Program-made: the position numbers and the translations under genes
From: Sphingomonas lutea
Lineage (GTDB): Bacteria; Pseudomonadota; Alphaproteobacteria; Sphingomonadales; Sphingomonadaceae
Direction of reading: 5' to 3'
Length of the DNA stretch: 64,000 nt
Assembly (NCBI RefSeq): GCF_014396785.1
Contig: NZ_CP060718.1
Span: 1,074,501-1,138,500 of the forward strand
The notes under the pieces: model-generated
What the model saw: the letters and a program-made list of their open reading frames with translations, nothing else
Databases searched by the model: none
Told to the model about the DNA's origin: nothing
In this document: positions 1-10,121 of the stretch, piece by piece
Layout: the number at the start of each line of letters is the position of its first letter
How positions within the stretch are numbered: position 1 is the first letter of the stretch

Positions 1-289
1 TCACGAAGGAAGCGCCTTCGAATTCGCGCTGACGTCCCGCGGCGTCGCCGGGGTGAGTGCAGGCGACGGCGCAATCCTCGCGCCTATGCCGGGCAAGGTC
101 ACGGCGGTCGAGGTCGCGGCGGGGGATGCCGTGGTCAAGGGCCAGCGGCTATTGACGCTCGAGGCGATGAAGATGGAGCATAGCCTGACCGCGCCGTTCG
201 ACGGCACGGTGGCGGAATTGAACGCGACCGCCGGTGCGCAGGTGCAGGTCGACGCTGTGTTGGCGCGGATCGAGAAGCGCGACGACTAA
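1..289 (+). CDS. Biotin-dependent acyl-CoA carboxylase, biotin-carrier C-terminus (partial)
   Basis: Partial gene; the 5' part lies outside the window and the reading frame is already open at base 2. The visible part is the end of a biotin carboxylase/BCCP subunit of the methylcrotonyl-, propionyl- or acetyl-CoA carboxylase type. The biotinyl domain is clear: a PMPGKV turn, then the EAMKMEH biotinylation motif with the acceptor lysine encoded at 170-172, then the second half of the lipoyl-like fold (TAPFDGTV). The biotin arm carries CO2 between the biotin carboxylase and carboxyltransferase sites in the cytoplasm. The single-subunit layout with BCCP at the C-terminus is typical of MccA/PccA. 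Which acyl-CoA is used cannot be told from this fragment. Confidence 0.9.
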   Translation, partial: HEGSAFEFALTSRGVAGVSAGDGAILAPMPGKVTAVEVAAGDAVVKGQRLLTLEAMKMEHSLTAPFDGTVAELNATAGAQVQVDAVLARIEKRDD

Positions 290-302
290 CCCAGCCGATT
301 TC

Positions 303-368
303 CTGAGCTTGTCGAAGGACTGTCTTTCTCTTTCGCCTGTTAAAAGGGCAGGGCTTCGACAAGCTCAG
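303..368. repeat. REP-like palindromic element (CTGAGCTTGTCGAAG family)
   Basis: Inverted repeat with 15-nt identical arms, CTGAGCTTGTCGAAG at 303-317 and its reverse complement at 354-368, separated by about 36 bases. It lies between the carboxylase and sodC. Related cores occur at about 3762, 7084 and 9308-9383 in this window. Such elements are common between sphingomonad genes; here it may also act as a hairpin behind the carboxylase gene. Confidence 0.8.
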
Positions 369-417
369 CCATATCGGATGGGGGAAACGATCCCTGTCCT
401 CCTGTGTTGTGCTTCTC

Positions 418-957
418 ATGCATAAGCTCCTTCTCCCCGCCGCTGCCATCGCCACCCTCGCCGCTTGCTCGGTCGACGAACCGACCGGGGGCGCGCCGAT
501 GCCGCTGATCAACGCCGCCGGCCAGACCATTGGCACCGTTCGTGCCTGGCAGACTGCGGGCGGGGTCAGCTTCCGGGTTGACGCCACCGGCCTGCCGCAT
601 GGCGTTCACGGCATCCACGTCCACGCCGTTGGGCGCTGCGAAGGCCCGACGTTCGACAGCGCCGGATCCCACTGGAACCCGGCAAGCCGCAAGCACGGGC
701 TCAGCAACCCTGCCGGCCCGCATGCCGGCGACCTGCCCAACGTTTCGGTCGCCGCCAATGGCGTGCTCGGGGAGACGGTGACGGTCAGCGGCGCCAATCT
801 GGGCACGATTCCGGGCACCGCCGGCTCGATGCTCGACGCCGATGGCGCGGCGCTGGTGCTGCACGCTGCGGCCGACGACAATGTCACCGACCCCAGCGGC
901 AACAGCGGCGCGCGCATTGCCTGCGCGGTCATTCAGCCGGTCGCGGAAATCCGATAA
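418..957 (+). CDS. sodC: Cu/Zn superoxide dismutase family lipoprotein
   Basis: Converts superoxide to hydrogen peroxide and oxygen in the periplasm. From the ATG at 418 the protein is 179 aa and starts with a short hydrophobic signal ending in a lipobox, LAAC, with Cys17 the expected lipid-modified residue. The SODC domain follows: HVHAVGRC supplies two copper-ligand histidines (H67, H69), GSHWNP the bridging histidine (H85), and a PHAGDLPN block and a C-terminal SGARIACAVI strand with the disulfide cysteine are present. The usual HSDP-type histidine segment is replaced by LHAAADDN, a normal variation. A GTG at 409 would add three residues; no strong Shine-Dalgarno separates the two starts, and the ATG gives a more regular signal peptide. 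Confidence 0.9.
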   Translation: MHKLLLPAAAIATLAACSVDEPTGGAPMPLINAAGQTIGTVRAWQTAGGVSFRVDATGLPHGVHGIHVHAVGRCEGPTFDSAGSHWNPASRKHGLSNPAGPHAGDLPNVSVAANGVLGETVTVSGANLGTIPGTAGSMLDADGAALVLHAAADDNVTDPSGNSGARIACAVIQPVAEIR

Positions 958-1002
958 CGCAAAGCAGTTGTTTCACCGCCGTTACGGGCTAGAATATGGC
1001 CC

Positions 1003-1218
1003 GTGCATGACGTGAACATTATCGAGCGAGCGTATCAGCTCGCCGCCGAATCCGGGTCGGTCGACGAAGTCCGACGCAAGCTCACCCAAGAGGGCTACCT
1101 CCAGGTGGCGGCGCATTTGAGCGGTCCGCGGATCCGCGCCGACATCCAGCAGCGCCTGAATCCTCGGCTGGTGCCGCCAAAACCGCCCCGCAAGCAGCCT
1201 AGCGCCGACGCACCCTGA
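1003..1218 (+). CDS. Small conserved hypothetical protein
   Basis: 71-aa cytoplasmic protein from GTG 1003 (alternative GTG at 1012), with no membrane segment or signal. Its N-terminal half looks helical (IIERAYQLAAESGSVDEVRRKL) and the last 20 residues are proline- and lysine-rich. The pattern 'ERAYQLA-SG-VDEVRRKL-EGY' resembles small proteins annotated only as hypothetical in sphingomonads; I do not recognise a function. Its 3' end overlaps the convergent gene 1199-1729 by about 20 bases, so the two messages would be antisense at their ends. Confidence 0.65.
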   Translation: MHDVNIIERAYQLAAESGSVDEVRRKLTQEGYLQVAAHLSGPRIRADIQQRLNPRLVPPKPPRKQPSADAP

Positions 1219-1729
1219 CGTCGCGGACATAACCGCGATAGTCGACGGTGCAGCGGAAGGTCAGGTCGCCGCCGCCGCTGTAGGTCGGCCCCACATATTG
1301 CCCATATTGCCCGTACTGGTTGACGTTCATGCCGCTCGACATGAGGCCGCGGATACGCAGCCCGTCGGAGCGGCGTTCGACGTCGGTAATGGCGGTAACG
1401 CGGATATTCGCAGCGTAGGGATTGGCGTAGCCACCGCCGTAGGGCTGCGGGTAGCCATAGCCGCCGCCGTAGCCGCTATATTGATTCGCGGCCTGGGCCA
1501 CCGCCGCGGCGGCGCATTGCTGGATGGCGGTACGGTCGTTGCCGGCGTAACGGCCGCCAAGGATCTGATCGAGCACCTGGCCGATGACATTCCCGCCATA
1601 AGGCTGGGCCGGGTAGGGTGCCGGGTACGGCGCGGGGTATGGCGCTGCATAGGGATATTGTGCCGCCACCGGGGCAGCAGCGGAAGCGGCGATGGCGGCC
1701 GCGGTCAGAAGCCTGGCGAGAATGGTCAC
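1199..1729 (-). CDS. Exported Tyr/Pro/Gly-rich hypothetical protein
   Basis: 176-aa protein with an N-terminal signal peptide (TILARLLTAAAIAAS...PVAAQ) followed by a low-complexity stretch of four YPAP-type repeats and a Gly/Tyr-rich middle segment. The C-terminal 60 residues are ordered, beta-like and hold one cysteine (FRCTVDYRGYVRDVRVRRR). I chose the GTG at 1729 because a GAGGAG Shine-Dalgarno lies about 8-10 nt upstream and the signal peptide starts there; the frame is open much farther upstream but that part is not gene-like. No function is recognised; the composition suggests a periplasmic or envelope protein. It is convergent with 1003-1218. Confidence 0.75.
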   Translation of the reverse strand: MTILARLLTAAAIAASAAAPVAAQYPYAAPYPAPYPAPYPAQPYGGNVIGQVLDQILGGRYAGNDRTAIQQCAAAAVAQAANQYSGYGGGYGYPQPYGGGYANPYAANIRVTAITDVERRSDGLRIRGLMSSGMNVNQYGQYGQYVGPTYSGGGDLTFRCTVDYRGYVRDVRVRRR

Positions 1730-1834
1730 GACTCTACTCTCCTCGATTGCCGCCGCTGGGCATAGCATAGTCGCGCCGTAGCGGCGCGGCCTGGCTTGCC
1801 CTACACCTGGTGCCGTCGAGACGGGGGCGGCGGG

Positions 1835-2395
1835 ATGGACAGTTTCAGCTTCGTCTTTTCCTTGTTCGGGCTGCTGATGGGACTTGCCCTGGCCGAGGTG
1901 ATCAGCGGGCTCGGCACGGTGATCGAGTTGCGGCACAAGATCCGCGTCGGCTGGCTGACGCCCTTGCTCGCTCTGCTCATCGCCTTCGACCTGACGAGCT
2001 TCTGGATGGTCGCATGGCAGGTCCGCGAAGCGGTGCCGGTCAACTTCCTCAGCCTGATGGTCGGGCTCCTGGTGTTCGGCATCTATTACCTCATCGCCCA
2101 GATCGTCTTTCCCGACGACCTCGACCTGTGGCCCGACCTCGACGCTTATTACTGGCGGCACAAACGCTGGCTGCTGGGGGGCATGTACACCTGCAACATC
2201 GTCGCGCTGGCGGGGCAGCAGGCGATCGGCCTCGACCCCTTTGGCGCTCCCAAGACGATGCTTGCGCTGAGCGCGTTCAGCCTGGGCATGGCGGGCGCGA
2301 TCCTGCTGCCCGGCAAGCGCATCAACATCGCCTTCCTGCTCTACCAGATCGCGCTTTACCCGGCCTTCGCGATCGTTGGCATCATGGGCGCCTGA
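1835..2395 (+). CDS. Integral membrane hypothetical protein (5-6 TM)
   Basis: 186-aa inner-membrane protein. Hydrophobic segments occur near residues 4-24, 40-58, 70-88, 112-130, 140-155 and 162-182, with short polar loops (e.g. FPDDLDLWPDLDAYYWRHKRW between TM3 and TM4). The ATG at 1835 is preceded by a G-rich stretch usable as a ribosome-binding site; an earlier in-frame start would add a hydrophilic tail before the first helix. It has no known domain that I can name; similar proteins are found as uncharacterised single genes in sphingomonads. It stands alone between two genes on the other strand. Confidence 0.75.
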   Translation: MDSFSFVFSLFGLLMGLALAEVISGLGTVIELRHKIRVGWLTPLLALLIAFDLTSFWMVAWQVREAVPVNFLSLMVGLLVFGIYYLIAQIVFPDDLDLWPDLDAYYWRHKRWLLGGMYTCNIVALAGQQAIGLDPFGAPKTMLALSAFSLGMAGAILLPGKRINIAFLLYQIALYPAFAIVGIMGA

Positions 2396-2435
2396 CCGCC
2401 TAAAGCGGGGCCAGGCCGGCCACCCACATGACAAA

Positions 2436-2465
2436 GGGCCCGGCGGGTTTGATTCCGCCGGGCCC
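2436..2465 (-). terminator. Strong hairpin terminator of the 2487-2825 gene
   Basis: Perfect 11-bp G+C-rich stem (2436-2446 with 2455-2465) and an 8-nt loop, 20 bases past the stop of the minus-strand gene at 2487. On the minus strand it is followed by a short TTT run; on the plus strand no T-run follows, so it mainly serves the minus strand. Confidence 0.75.
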
Positions 2466-2486
2466 CATCGCTCAAGTTACGCGAGC

Positions 2487-2825
2487 TTACTTGTTCTGCT
2501 TGAGCTTCTGGCGCTGGACGACGTCCGCCAGCGCGGCCGAGCCGCTGGTCGCGTTGCAGGTGGCATTGCCTTCCTTGCGCAGCGCACCCAGCGCGTTGAC
2601 CGTGGTGCCGCAGACGTTGGCGGCGACGCTGATCGGCGCCTGGACGGTGATCGGCAGGCCGATGTTGTTCAGGGCGGCGATCTGCGTGTCGTTGAGGAAG
2701 TTGTTGAGGATGTCGACGTTCTGGATCTGAACGGCGACGAGCCCCTGCGAATTGCCGACCTGGGCGGCGGCGGGGGTGGCGACGGCAGTCACGGCCGCAG
2801 CAGCGGCGATCATCATCTTACGCAT
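2487..2825 (-). CDS. Small secreted protein with chaplin-like Cys-x17-Cys motif
   Basis: 112-aa exported protein: signal peptide of about 22 residues (MRKMMIAAAAAVTAVATPAAAQ), a beta-prone segment (GLVAVQIQNVDILNNFL), then a block around Cys72 and Cys90: NVCGTTVNALGALRKEGNATC. The sequence VQAPISVAANVCG followed by V-x-x-LG-x-L...GN-x-x-C matches the layout of actinobacterial chaplin domains (two cysteines 18 residues apart, the same NVCG and GN-C surroundings). The tail is charged (VQRQKLKQNK). GGAG lies 9 nt upstream of the ATG. Chaplins are secreted amyloid-forming surface proteins of Streptomyces; whether this is homology or convergence cannot be settled by eye. It is monocistronic with its own terminator. 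Confidence 0.8.
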   Translation of the reverse strand: MRKMMIAAAAAVTAVATPAAAQVGNSQGLVAVQIQNVDILNNFLNDTQIAALNNIGLPITVQAPISVAANVCGTTVNALGALRKEGNATCNATSGSAALADVVQRQKLKQNK

Positions 2826-3405
2826 TACATAGTCTCCATTTCACAAAAGAATGAGGGCGCCCGAAGACGCCCGCCCTTTTCCCGCATCATCCGTGCAGGT
2901 TGGGGGGTGAAACGCACGACAATCCAATGGTTTGCACGCTTGCGGCGGGCCGAGCCGCACCAGGGGCAGGCCCCCGGTGCGCCACCGAAACGGTCCCGGA
3001 AGGTCACAGAAAGTCGCACTCGCCACGCGCGCGCGATGCGACGGGGCGGGGGTGAAAAGCCCGGCCGGAGGGGGAGCCGGCCGGGCTTCCTACGCGCCGA
3101 TGGGGGAATCGGCTGACAAGGCGCGCCAGGCGCGCACTTGTTCGGGGAATGAGGGACATTCCGCCCATTTCGGCCGCCTCTTGCGGGCGGCTCGCGCCCG
3201 TCAAAGCGGCTGCGGCGGCCGATGGAAACGGCTTAACGGCGGGCCGAGCCGCGGCGGGGGCAGGAAGAGTCGGATGGCAGACTTTCACGCGCACAAGCGC
3301 CGCGATTAACTTTGCGTTGGCGAGCGGGCGTGCCCGCGCCGGCGCCGCACCTGACCTTAAGGCCGCAACGCGGAACGCGCGGCGCGACGGGCGGGTTAGG
3401 GGGGC
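2826..3405. other. Gene-free stretch (580 bp) with a large hairpin
   Basis: No convincing gene on either strand. Next to 2825 it holds the promoter and leader region of the small secreted protein. At 3057-3088 there is a 12-bp perfect hairpin (separate entry). The rest is G+C-rich and without a recognisable RNA family. On the minus strand a frame from about 3288 down through the hairpin stays open but is low-complexity Ala/Pro/Arg and I do not call it. Confidence 0.5.
3057..3088 (-). terminator. Orphan terminator-like hairpin
   Basis: Perfect 12-bp stem, arms 3057-3068 and 3077-3088, 8-nt loop. On the minus strand the stem runs directly into TTTT, the form of an intrinsic terminator, yet no protein gene lies upstream of it on that strand before 3405. 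It could end an unannotated small RNA transcribed leftward from about 3100-3400. Confidence 0.5.
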
Positions 3406-3645
3406 ATGGCCTTCACCCAGCTCGCCCCGCCGATCCCCCTGCACGTCACCGACCGCGGCACCGGCGTCGCCATCGCGGTGATCGATTACGGCCAGGATTA
3501 CGACCTGTTGTGGATGGTCGGCATGGACGACGGCGGCGAGATCTGGTGCGTCCCCAACCCGCAGGTGCGGCTGCAGGCCAATTGGTCGATGGGCCGGCGC
3601 AAGAAGACCCCGGCAAATACCAAGATCGCGGCGATCGGCGGGTAG
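3406..3645 (+). CDS. Small conserved hypothetical protein
   Basis: 79-aa soluble protein (MAFTQLAPPIPLHVTDRG...) with no signal or membrane segment. The sequence is beta-rich (GTGVAIAVIDYGQDYDLLWMVGMDDGGEIWCVPNPQVRL) with a basic tail (GRRKKTPANTK). An AGGGGGG Shine-Dalgarno directly precedes the ATG. The DYGQDYDLLWMVGMDDGGEIWCVPN core looks like a conserved fold of unknown function found in small sphingomonad proteins. Nothing nearby hints at a role. Confidence 0.7.
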   Translation: MAFTQLAPPIPLHVTDRGTGVAIAVIDYGQDYDLLWMVGMDDGGEIWCVPNPQVRLQANWSMGRRKKTPANTKIAAIGG

Positions 3646-3979
3646 CCGCGGGCCCAGACCCGAAAAGTCACAAAGTTCACGTTCGAGCGCGTGCGCGATG
3701 AGGCCAGCGCCTCCGTGTGCGCGCGGCGCGGTGTGACCTTTTGTTAGCGGCGAGAGGCGCCCTTCGACATGGCTCAGGACCGGCATCCGGCAGGGTAAGG
3801 CACGGATGGGGTGCTGTAGGACAGCGAAATCGATGCGAGTAGCGGTCGCACGTCCGATGGCGGCCAAGCCAAGTTGGTAAACTTTTTGCATAACTGAAAA
3901 AGTTGATGCAGCTTTAATAAGCTGGAGCTCGGGGCACGAGTCGGGTCGAACGTCACGACCGCGATGGAAGGAGCAGACC
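3646..3979. other. Intergenic stretch with REP remnant and upstream region of 3980 gene
   Basis: 334 bp without a gene. An imperfect pairing GTCACA (about 3667) to TGTGAC (about 3731), followed by TTTTG, could act as a terminator for 3406-3645. Around 3762-3785 there is a half copy of the REP family (CCCTTCGACATGGCTCAGGA). The AT-richer last 100 bases probably hold the promoter of the small gene at 3980; I see no clear sigma or EcfG (GGAAC-N16-CGTT) match. Confidence 0.5.
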
Positions 3980-4132
3980 ATGAGCAATGACAACATCGGA
4001 AAAGACGTCGGGAAAGGCCTGAAGGGCATCAAGGACATGTACGGCAAAGGCGGAATGATCGACCAGTTGAAGACCGCCGGCGAAAAGCCGACCGGTCCCG
4101 CCTCCGGCGACAAGACCAAAGGCGGAAAATAA
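3980..4132 (+). CDS. 50-aa Lys/Gly-rich small hydrophilic protein
   Basis: Small gene encoding MSNDNIGKDVGKGLKGIKDM... and ending TKGGK, 50 aa. GGAAGGAG lies 7-8 nt before the ATG, which supports real translation. The protein has no cysteine or aromatic core apart from one Tyr, is rich in Lys, Gly and Asp, and is likely disordered. It is the first of three adjacent genes for short, charged proteins (4211, 4569), which suggests a stress-protein cluster; that role is inferred only from composition and context. Confidence 0.65.
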   Translation: MSNDNIGKDVGKGLKGIKDMYGKGGMIDQLKTAGEKPTGPASGDKTKGGK

Positions 4133-4210
4133 CCCTCAAACCATGGGTGTAAGCCCGCACCGTTTCCGGACGGACCCACAGAATGTGCGCAATGCACAGG
4201 GGAGAAAGCC

Positions 4211-4503
4211 ATGAAACCCAAGGACGAGGACGAGCCGTTCGAACCCGGACCGAAGGACTTCCCACCGGAACCGACCTATCCACCGTGGAAGGACCCCAAG
4301 CCCAAGGAAGTGCCGGGTGGCGGCTGGAAAGAAGCCATCCACCCGGAGGAGGGTCAACACCCGGAGATTCCCGGCGACGAGGTGCGGAAAAGGGCGTGCC
4401 CAAATTCAAGGAGCCCGGGGATTACCCCGATAAGCCTCCGGCCGAGCCCTATGACGGTCTGCCGAAGGACTGGAAGGACGCCGAAGACAAGAAGGCCTTC
4501 TGA
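4211..4503 (+). pseudogene. Frameshifted Pro/Asp/Lys-rich small hydrophilic protein
   Basis: Starts at ATG 4211 after a GGGGAGAAAG ribosome-binding site and reads MKPKDEDEPFEPGPKDFPPE... for about 58 residues of proline- and charge-rich sequence. Near 4383-4392 (GTGCGGAAAAGGG) the same composition continues in the -1 frame (AEKGVPKFKEPGDYPDKPPA...DAEDKKAF) to a stop at 4501-4503, while the starting frame turns into Arg/Ser-rich noise. One base is missing compared with an intact gene of about 97 codons. Either this is a real inactivating deletion, a sequencing error, or a -1 frameshift; the site is not a canonical slippery heptamer. Confidence 0.65.
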
Positions 4504-4568
4504 GGCGGTCGACCAGATCAATTCCGACTGTACCCGCGTTCCAATCGAATTCGTGAAGGAGAATGACG

Positions 4569-4751
4569 ATGGCCGACGATAAAGCACCCGACACGGGTCA
4601 CACAGAAACCGATAAGGCAATGGAAAAGCTGGTCGACGACCCCGACTTTGGCACGATGCAAAATACGCCCGAGCCCACCAAGGCCGAACCCGCAGACCTT
4701 GAGAAAGAGGCGAAGGAGTGGGAGCAGAACCACCCAAAGGGTCCGTTCTAA
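4569..4751 (+). CDS. 60-aa acidic small hydrophilic protein
   Basis: Reads MADDKAPDTGHTETDKAMEK... and ends EQNHPKGPF; strongly acidic with many Lys and Glu, no signal, likely disordered. The ATG at 4569 has GGAG 8 nt upstream; the ATG at 4563 is too close to it, so 4569 is preferred. Third member of the cluster of short charged proteins at 3980-4751. Function unknown; the composition recalls hydrophilin or stress-induced proteins. Confidence 0.65.
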   Translation: MADDKAPDTGHTETDKAMEKLVDDPDFGTMQNTPEPTKAEPADLEKEAKEWEQNHPKGPF

Positions 4752-4810
4752 GGTTTGCTGGCCCGGCTTAGACGGCGGCCGCCGTGGCCGGGCCGCTCTC
4801 GTAACAGATC

Positions 4811-5149
4811 ATGTGGCAGACGATCGCAACCGCCGCGGTGACGGCGCTGCTGACGTCGGGCGGGGCCTACCTGCTCGCGCGGCAGCGCATGCGCGAGGAA
4901 TTCCGGCTGCAGTTCCGGGCCGAAACCTTAATCCGCAAATTGCTGTCGAACGAAACCTGGGCGCTGCGCAGCTTTGACGTGATCAAGCACCATGTCGGCG
5001 GCTTTGAGGATGACGCATTGCGCCAACTGCTGGTCAGAGCCGGCGCCGTCCGTTTCCACGCGAAGGGCAAGGAAATGTGGGGTCTTTATGAGCGCACGCA
5101 GCATGCGCTCGACGGGACCGACAGCTACGACAAGCTGCTCAAGCCCTAA
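4811..5149 (+). CDS. Hypothetical protein with one N-terminal membrane helix
   Basis: 112 aa. Residues 2-22 (WQTIATAAVTALLTSGGAYLL) form a membrane anchor, followed by a charged helical cytoplasmic part (RMREEFRLQFRAETLIRKLL...) ending in EMWGLYERTQHALDG. Looks like a helical, possibly coiled-coil, membrane-tethered protein. No recognisable family. Its stop codon directly abuts a DUF2726-like fragment in another frame, suggesting a rearrangement point at about 5150. Confidence 0.65.
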   Translation: MWQTIATAAVTALLTSGGAYLLARQRMREEFRLQFRAETLIRKLLSNETWALRSFDVIKHHVGGFEDDALRQLLVRAGAVRFHAKGKEMWGLYERTQHALDGTDSYDKLLKP

Positions 5150-5150
5150 G

Positions 5151-5345
5151 GCGCTCCACAGGATCGAATATCAGGGCGGCGGCCACTACAAAGGCGCCCA
5201 CACCATCGCCGCGCGCGACGCGGTCAAGAAGGAAGCCCTGCGGCGGGCGGGGATTGGGTATGTTGAGGTTGTCGCCGGTGATACGCCCGCTGAGCTGCGG
5301 CGGGTGGAGGAGCGTTTGGTACTGGCCGCTCCGTTTAACACCTAG
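5151..5345 (+). pseudogene. C-terminal remnant of a DUF2726/endonuclease-like protein
   Basis: An open frame without a plausible start encodes RIEYQGGGHYKG...ARDAVKKEALRRAGIGYVEV, which matches the C-terminal core of DUF2726-type proteins (PD-(D/E)XK-like; conserved VEYQGxxHY and RDAxKxxALRxAG). About two-thirds of such a protein is missing. The fragment follows directly on the 4811-5149 gene and precedes the reverse transcriptase, marking an edge of the accessory segment. Confidence 0.6.
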
Positions 5346-5411
5346 ACTCCGGCAACCGATTACGGCAGCGTCACTTCGCCGGATCGACGCGAATTACTAA
5401 GAGGCCTGGGA

Positions 5412-7040
5412 ATGGCTACGTTTGGTCTGGATGGCCCACTTATTAAGCGTCTCAAGAAAGAGGTTGATGTTGGGCGTGTCCGACAGGACCAGTTCAATGA
5501 CTTCTTTGTGTTACCGCAACTCGACGCCATCTACGTACATTGCGCAGACAAGTTGAAAGATTTGGTAGCTGAGAAGCTATCCAAAAGTGCTTACGGCCCA
5601 AAGTCGCCTATCGAAATGGAAGTTCCAAAAGGAACTCGCGTCTCCACGAGGCAGGCGCCAATAATCGGCCCAAACTACTTCCGCCCGGGAACCGTCCTTC
5701 TTCCTGAGGATCGGATCGTATATCACTTCATTGGGCAAGAGGCTCAGCCGATTGCTGAAAAGGGGATAGATAGGGATCACGTATACAGTTACAAACCAGC
5801 GAAGAAGAAAGGTGAGGGCTTTCTACTGGCTTCTGGGCAGTGGACTGCTCTCCGCGAAGCTTTCGAGATCGAGGCGACTTCTGGCAAATACACCCTAGTT
5901 TTGAAGTGTGACGTTGCGCAATATTTCACTACCGTTAATCAGCATGAGTTGGTTAATCAGCTTGAACACCAAGGTTTCTCTTCAGAAATGGTGAAATTTA
6001 CGGAGAGATTTCTAGGCGGACTGACAATAGACCGAAGCTCCCGCGGATTGGTTCAAGGTTCATTTGGATCGGACGTTCTTGGAAACGCTTACCTTATTGG
6101 TGTCGATGAATTCGTAGGGGATAGCGGACTCGCCTACTATAGATATGTTGACGATTACTATATCCTCTTCGAAACACAAGACCAACTGAAGGATCTTTTC
6201 CCTAGGTTTGTCAAAAGGTTGCGGGAATACGACCTTGCCTTAAATGAAAGCAAGTCATTTATTACGTTACCAAAACGGCTTCTTCGTGACGAGACGGAAC
6301 TGGACAAGGCGTTTGCTAGAGCGAAGGCAGAGGCCGAGGAGTTGCTTACAGACTACGAGGAGGTCGAAGTAGAAGGAGATTATGGGTCTGAAAGTTACAT
6401 CGAAACCGTAGAGACGGTGCCGGATCAGGAGGAAGTGGAACTGGCAGCTACTCACGAGATTTTCGATCGATTGGAAGAATTTAAGGGAGACGAACGTGAT
6501 CGGGCGGAAGCGTTCTGCCTCGCATTTTTTCGTCGCGCTTCAGATCCTGCTGCCCTCGATTACGTACTCAGCCGATGGGCGAGGAGTCCGGACAAGGCCA
6601 AGGAGTATGCCCTGTACCTCAACCGGTTCGTAGCCGACGAAAAACATCGTCCCAAAATCGATAAGGCATTCGTCGATGCTGCGGAGCAGATGCTAGATTT
6701 TCAATGGGCTTGGGCTGCATTAATTGCGAGGCGAATGACGAAAGTGTCAGGCGAACTTTTGGCACTCGCAGCCAAATACCAATCGGATGGCGACCGTCAC
6801 GAGGTGGTGAGGTCTCTGCTCACATACATTGTGTGTAGGCAGGGTTCTCCGGCCCGAAAAAAGGCGATCCGAGATGGTTATGCCGGGGCCCCGCTCTTGG
6901 TCCAACTAGCGACACTACACGCGAGTGGCGACTTCACGTCAGCCGAGCAGGCCGGTCTACTCACAACTGCAGAGGCCCACGGCGAACTGCAGGGATTGAT
7001 GTGCGACGCTGTTCGAGCCGCTAAGAAAGCTGCGAAATAG
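5412..7040 (+). CDS. Reverse transcriptase of the abortive-infection/DRT-like ('unknown group') kind
   Basis: 542-aa RNA-directed DNA polymerase. N-terminal block 90-126 (FRPGTVLLPEDRIVYHFIG...RDHVYSY), motif A LVLKCDVAQYFT with catalytic Asp167, motif B RGLVQGSFGSDVLGNAYL (211-228), motif C YRYVDDYYILFE with Asp247/Asp248, motif D LALNESKSF (275-283). An acidic linker (about 300-345) leads to a C-terminal helical region of some 200 residues. There is no maturase X domain, HNH, integrase or protease, so not a group II intron or retroelement RT; no HEPN RxxxxH motif is evident, unlike AbiA. This architecture is known from phage-defence RTs (Abi/DRT). Base composition is near 50% G+C against about two-thirds around it, indicating transfer. 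Stands alone, ending 2 bases from convergent uvrA. The exact class is unassigned. Confidence 0.88.
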   Translation: MATFGLDGPLIKRLKKEVDVGRVRQDQFNDFFVLPQLDAIYVHCADKLKDLVAEKLSKSAYGPKSPIEMEVPKGTRVSTRQAPIIGPNYFRPGTVLLPEDRIVYHFIGQEAQPIAEKGIDRDHVYSYKPAKKKGEGFLLASGQWTALREAFEIEATSGKYTLVLKCDVAQYFTTVNQHELVNQLEHQGFSSEMVKFTERFLGGLTIDRSSRGLVQGSFGSDVLGNAYLIGVDEFVGDSGLAYYRYVDDYYILFETQDQLKDLFPRFVKRLREYDLALNESKSFITLPKRLLRDETELDKAFARAKAEAEELLTDYEEVEVEGDYGSESYIETVETVPDQEEVELAATHEIFDRLEEFKGDERDRAEAFCLAFFRRASDPAALDYVLSRWARSPDKAKEYALYLNRFVADEKHRPKIDKAFVDAAEQMLDFQWAWAALIARRMTKVSGELLALAAKYQSDGDRHEVVRSLLTYIVCRQGSPARKKAIRDGYAGAPLLVQLATLHASGDFTSAEQAGLLTTAEAHGELQGLMCDAVRAAKKAAK

Positions 7041-7042
7041 GC

Positions 7043-10120
<3,078 letters not shown>

Positions 10121-10121
10121 T

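Noticed and set aside
1730..2434. N-terminal extension of the minus-strand frame ending at 1199
   Set aside because: The upstream part is antisense to the membrane-protein gene at 1835-2395 and lacks gene character; the Shine-Dalgarno and signal peptide fix the start at 1729.
3004..4221. Long minus-strand open frame
   Set aside because: It runs through a terminator hairpin, a REP remnant and genes on the other strand; the composition is Ala/Pro/Arg-rich with no domain.
4383..4395. Programmed -1 frameshift in the small Pro-rich gene
   Set aside because: The site GCGGAAAAGGG is not a canonical slippery heptamer and similar one-base losses occur elsewhere, so a mutation or sequencing error is more likely.
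5412..7040. Group II intron or retron
   Set aside because: No maturase or HNH domain, no intron RNA domains recognised at the ends, and no msr/msd-like inverted repeats seen; the RT lacks retron-specific signals that I can identify.
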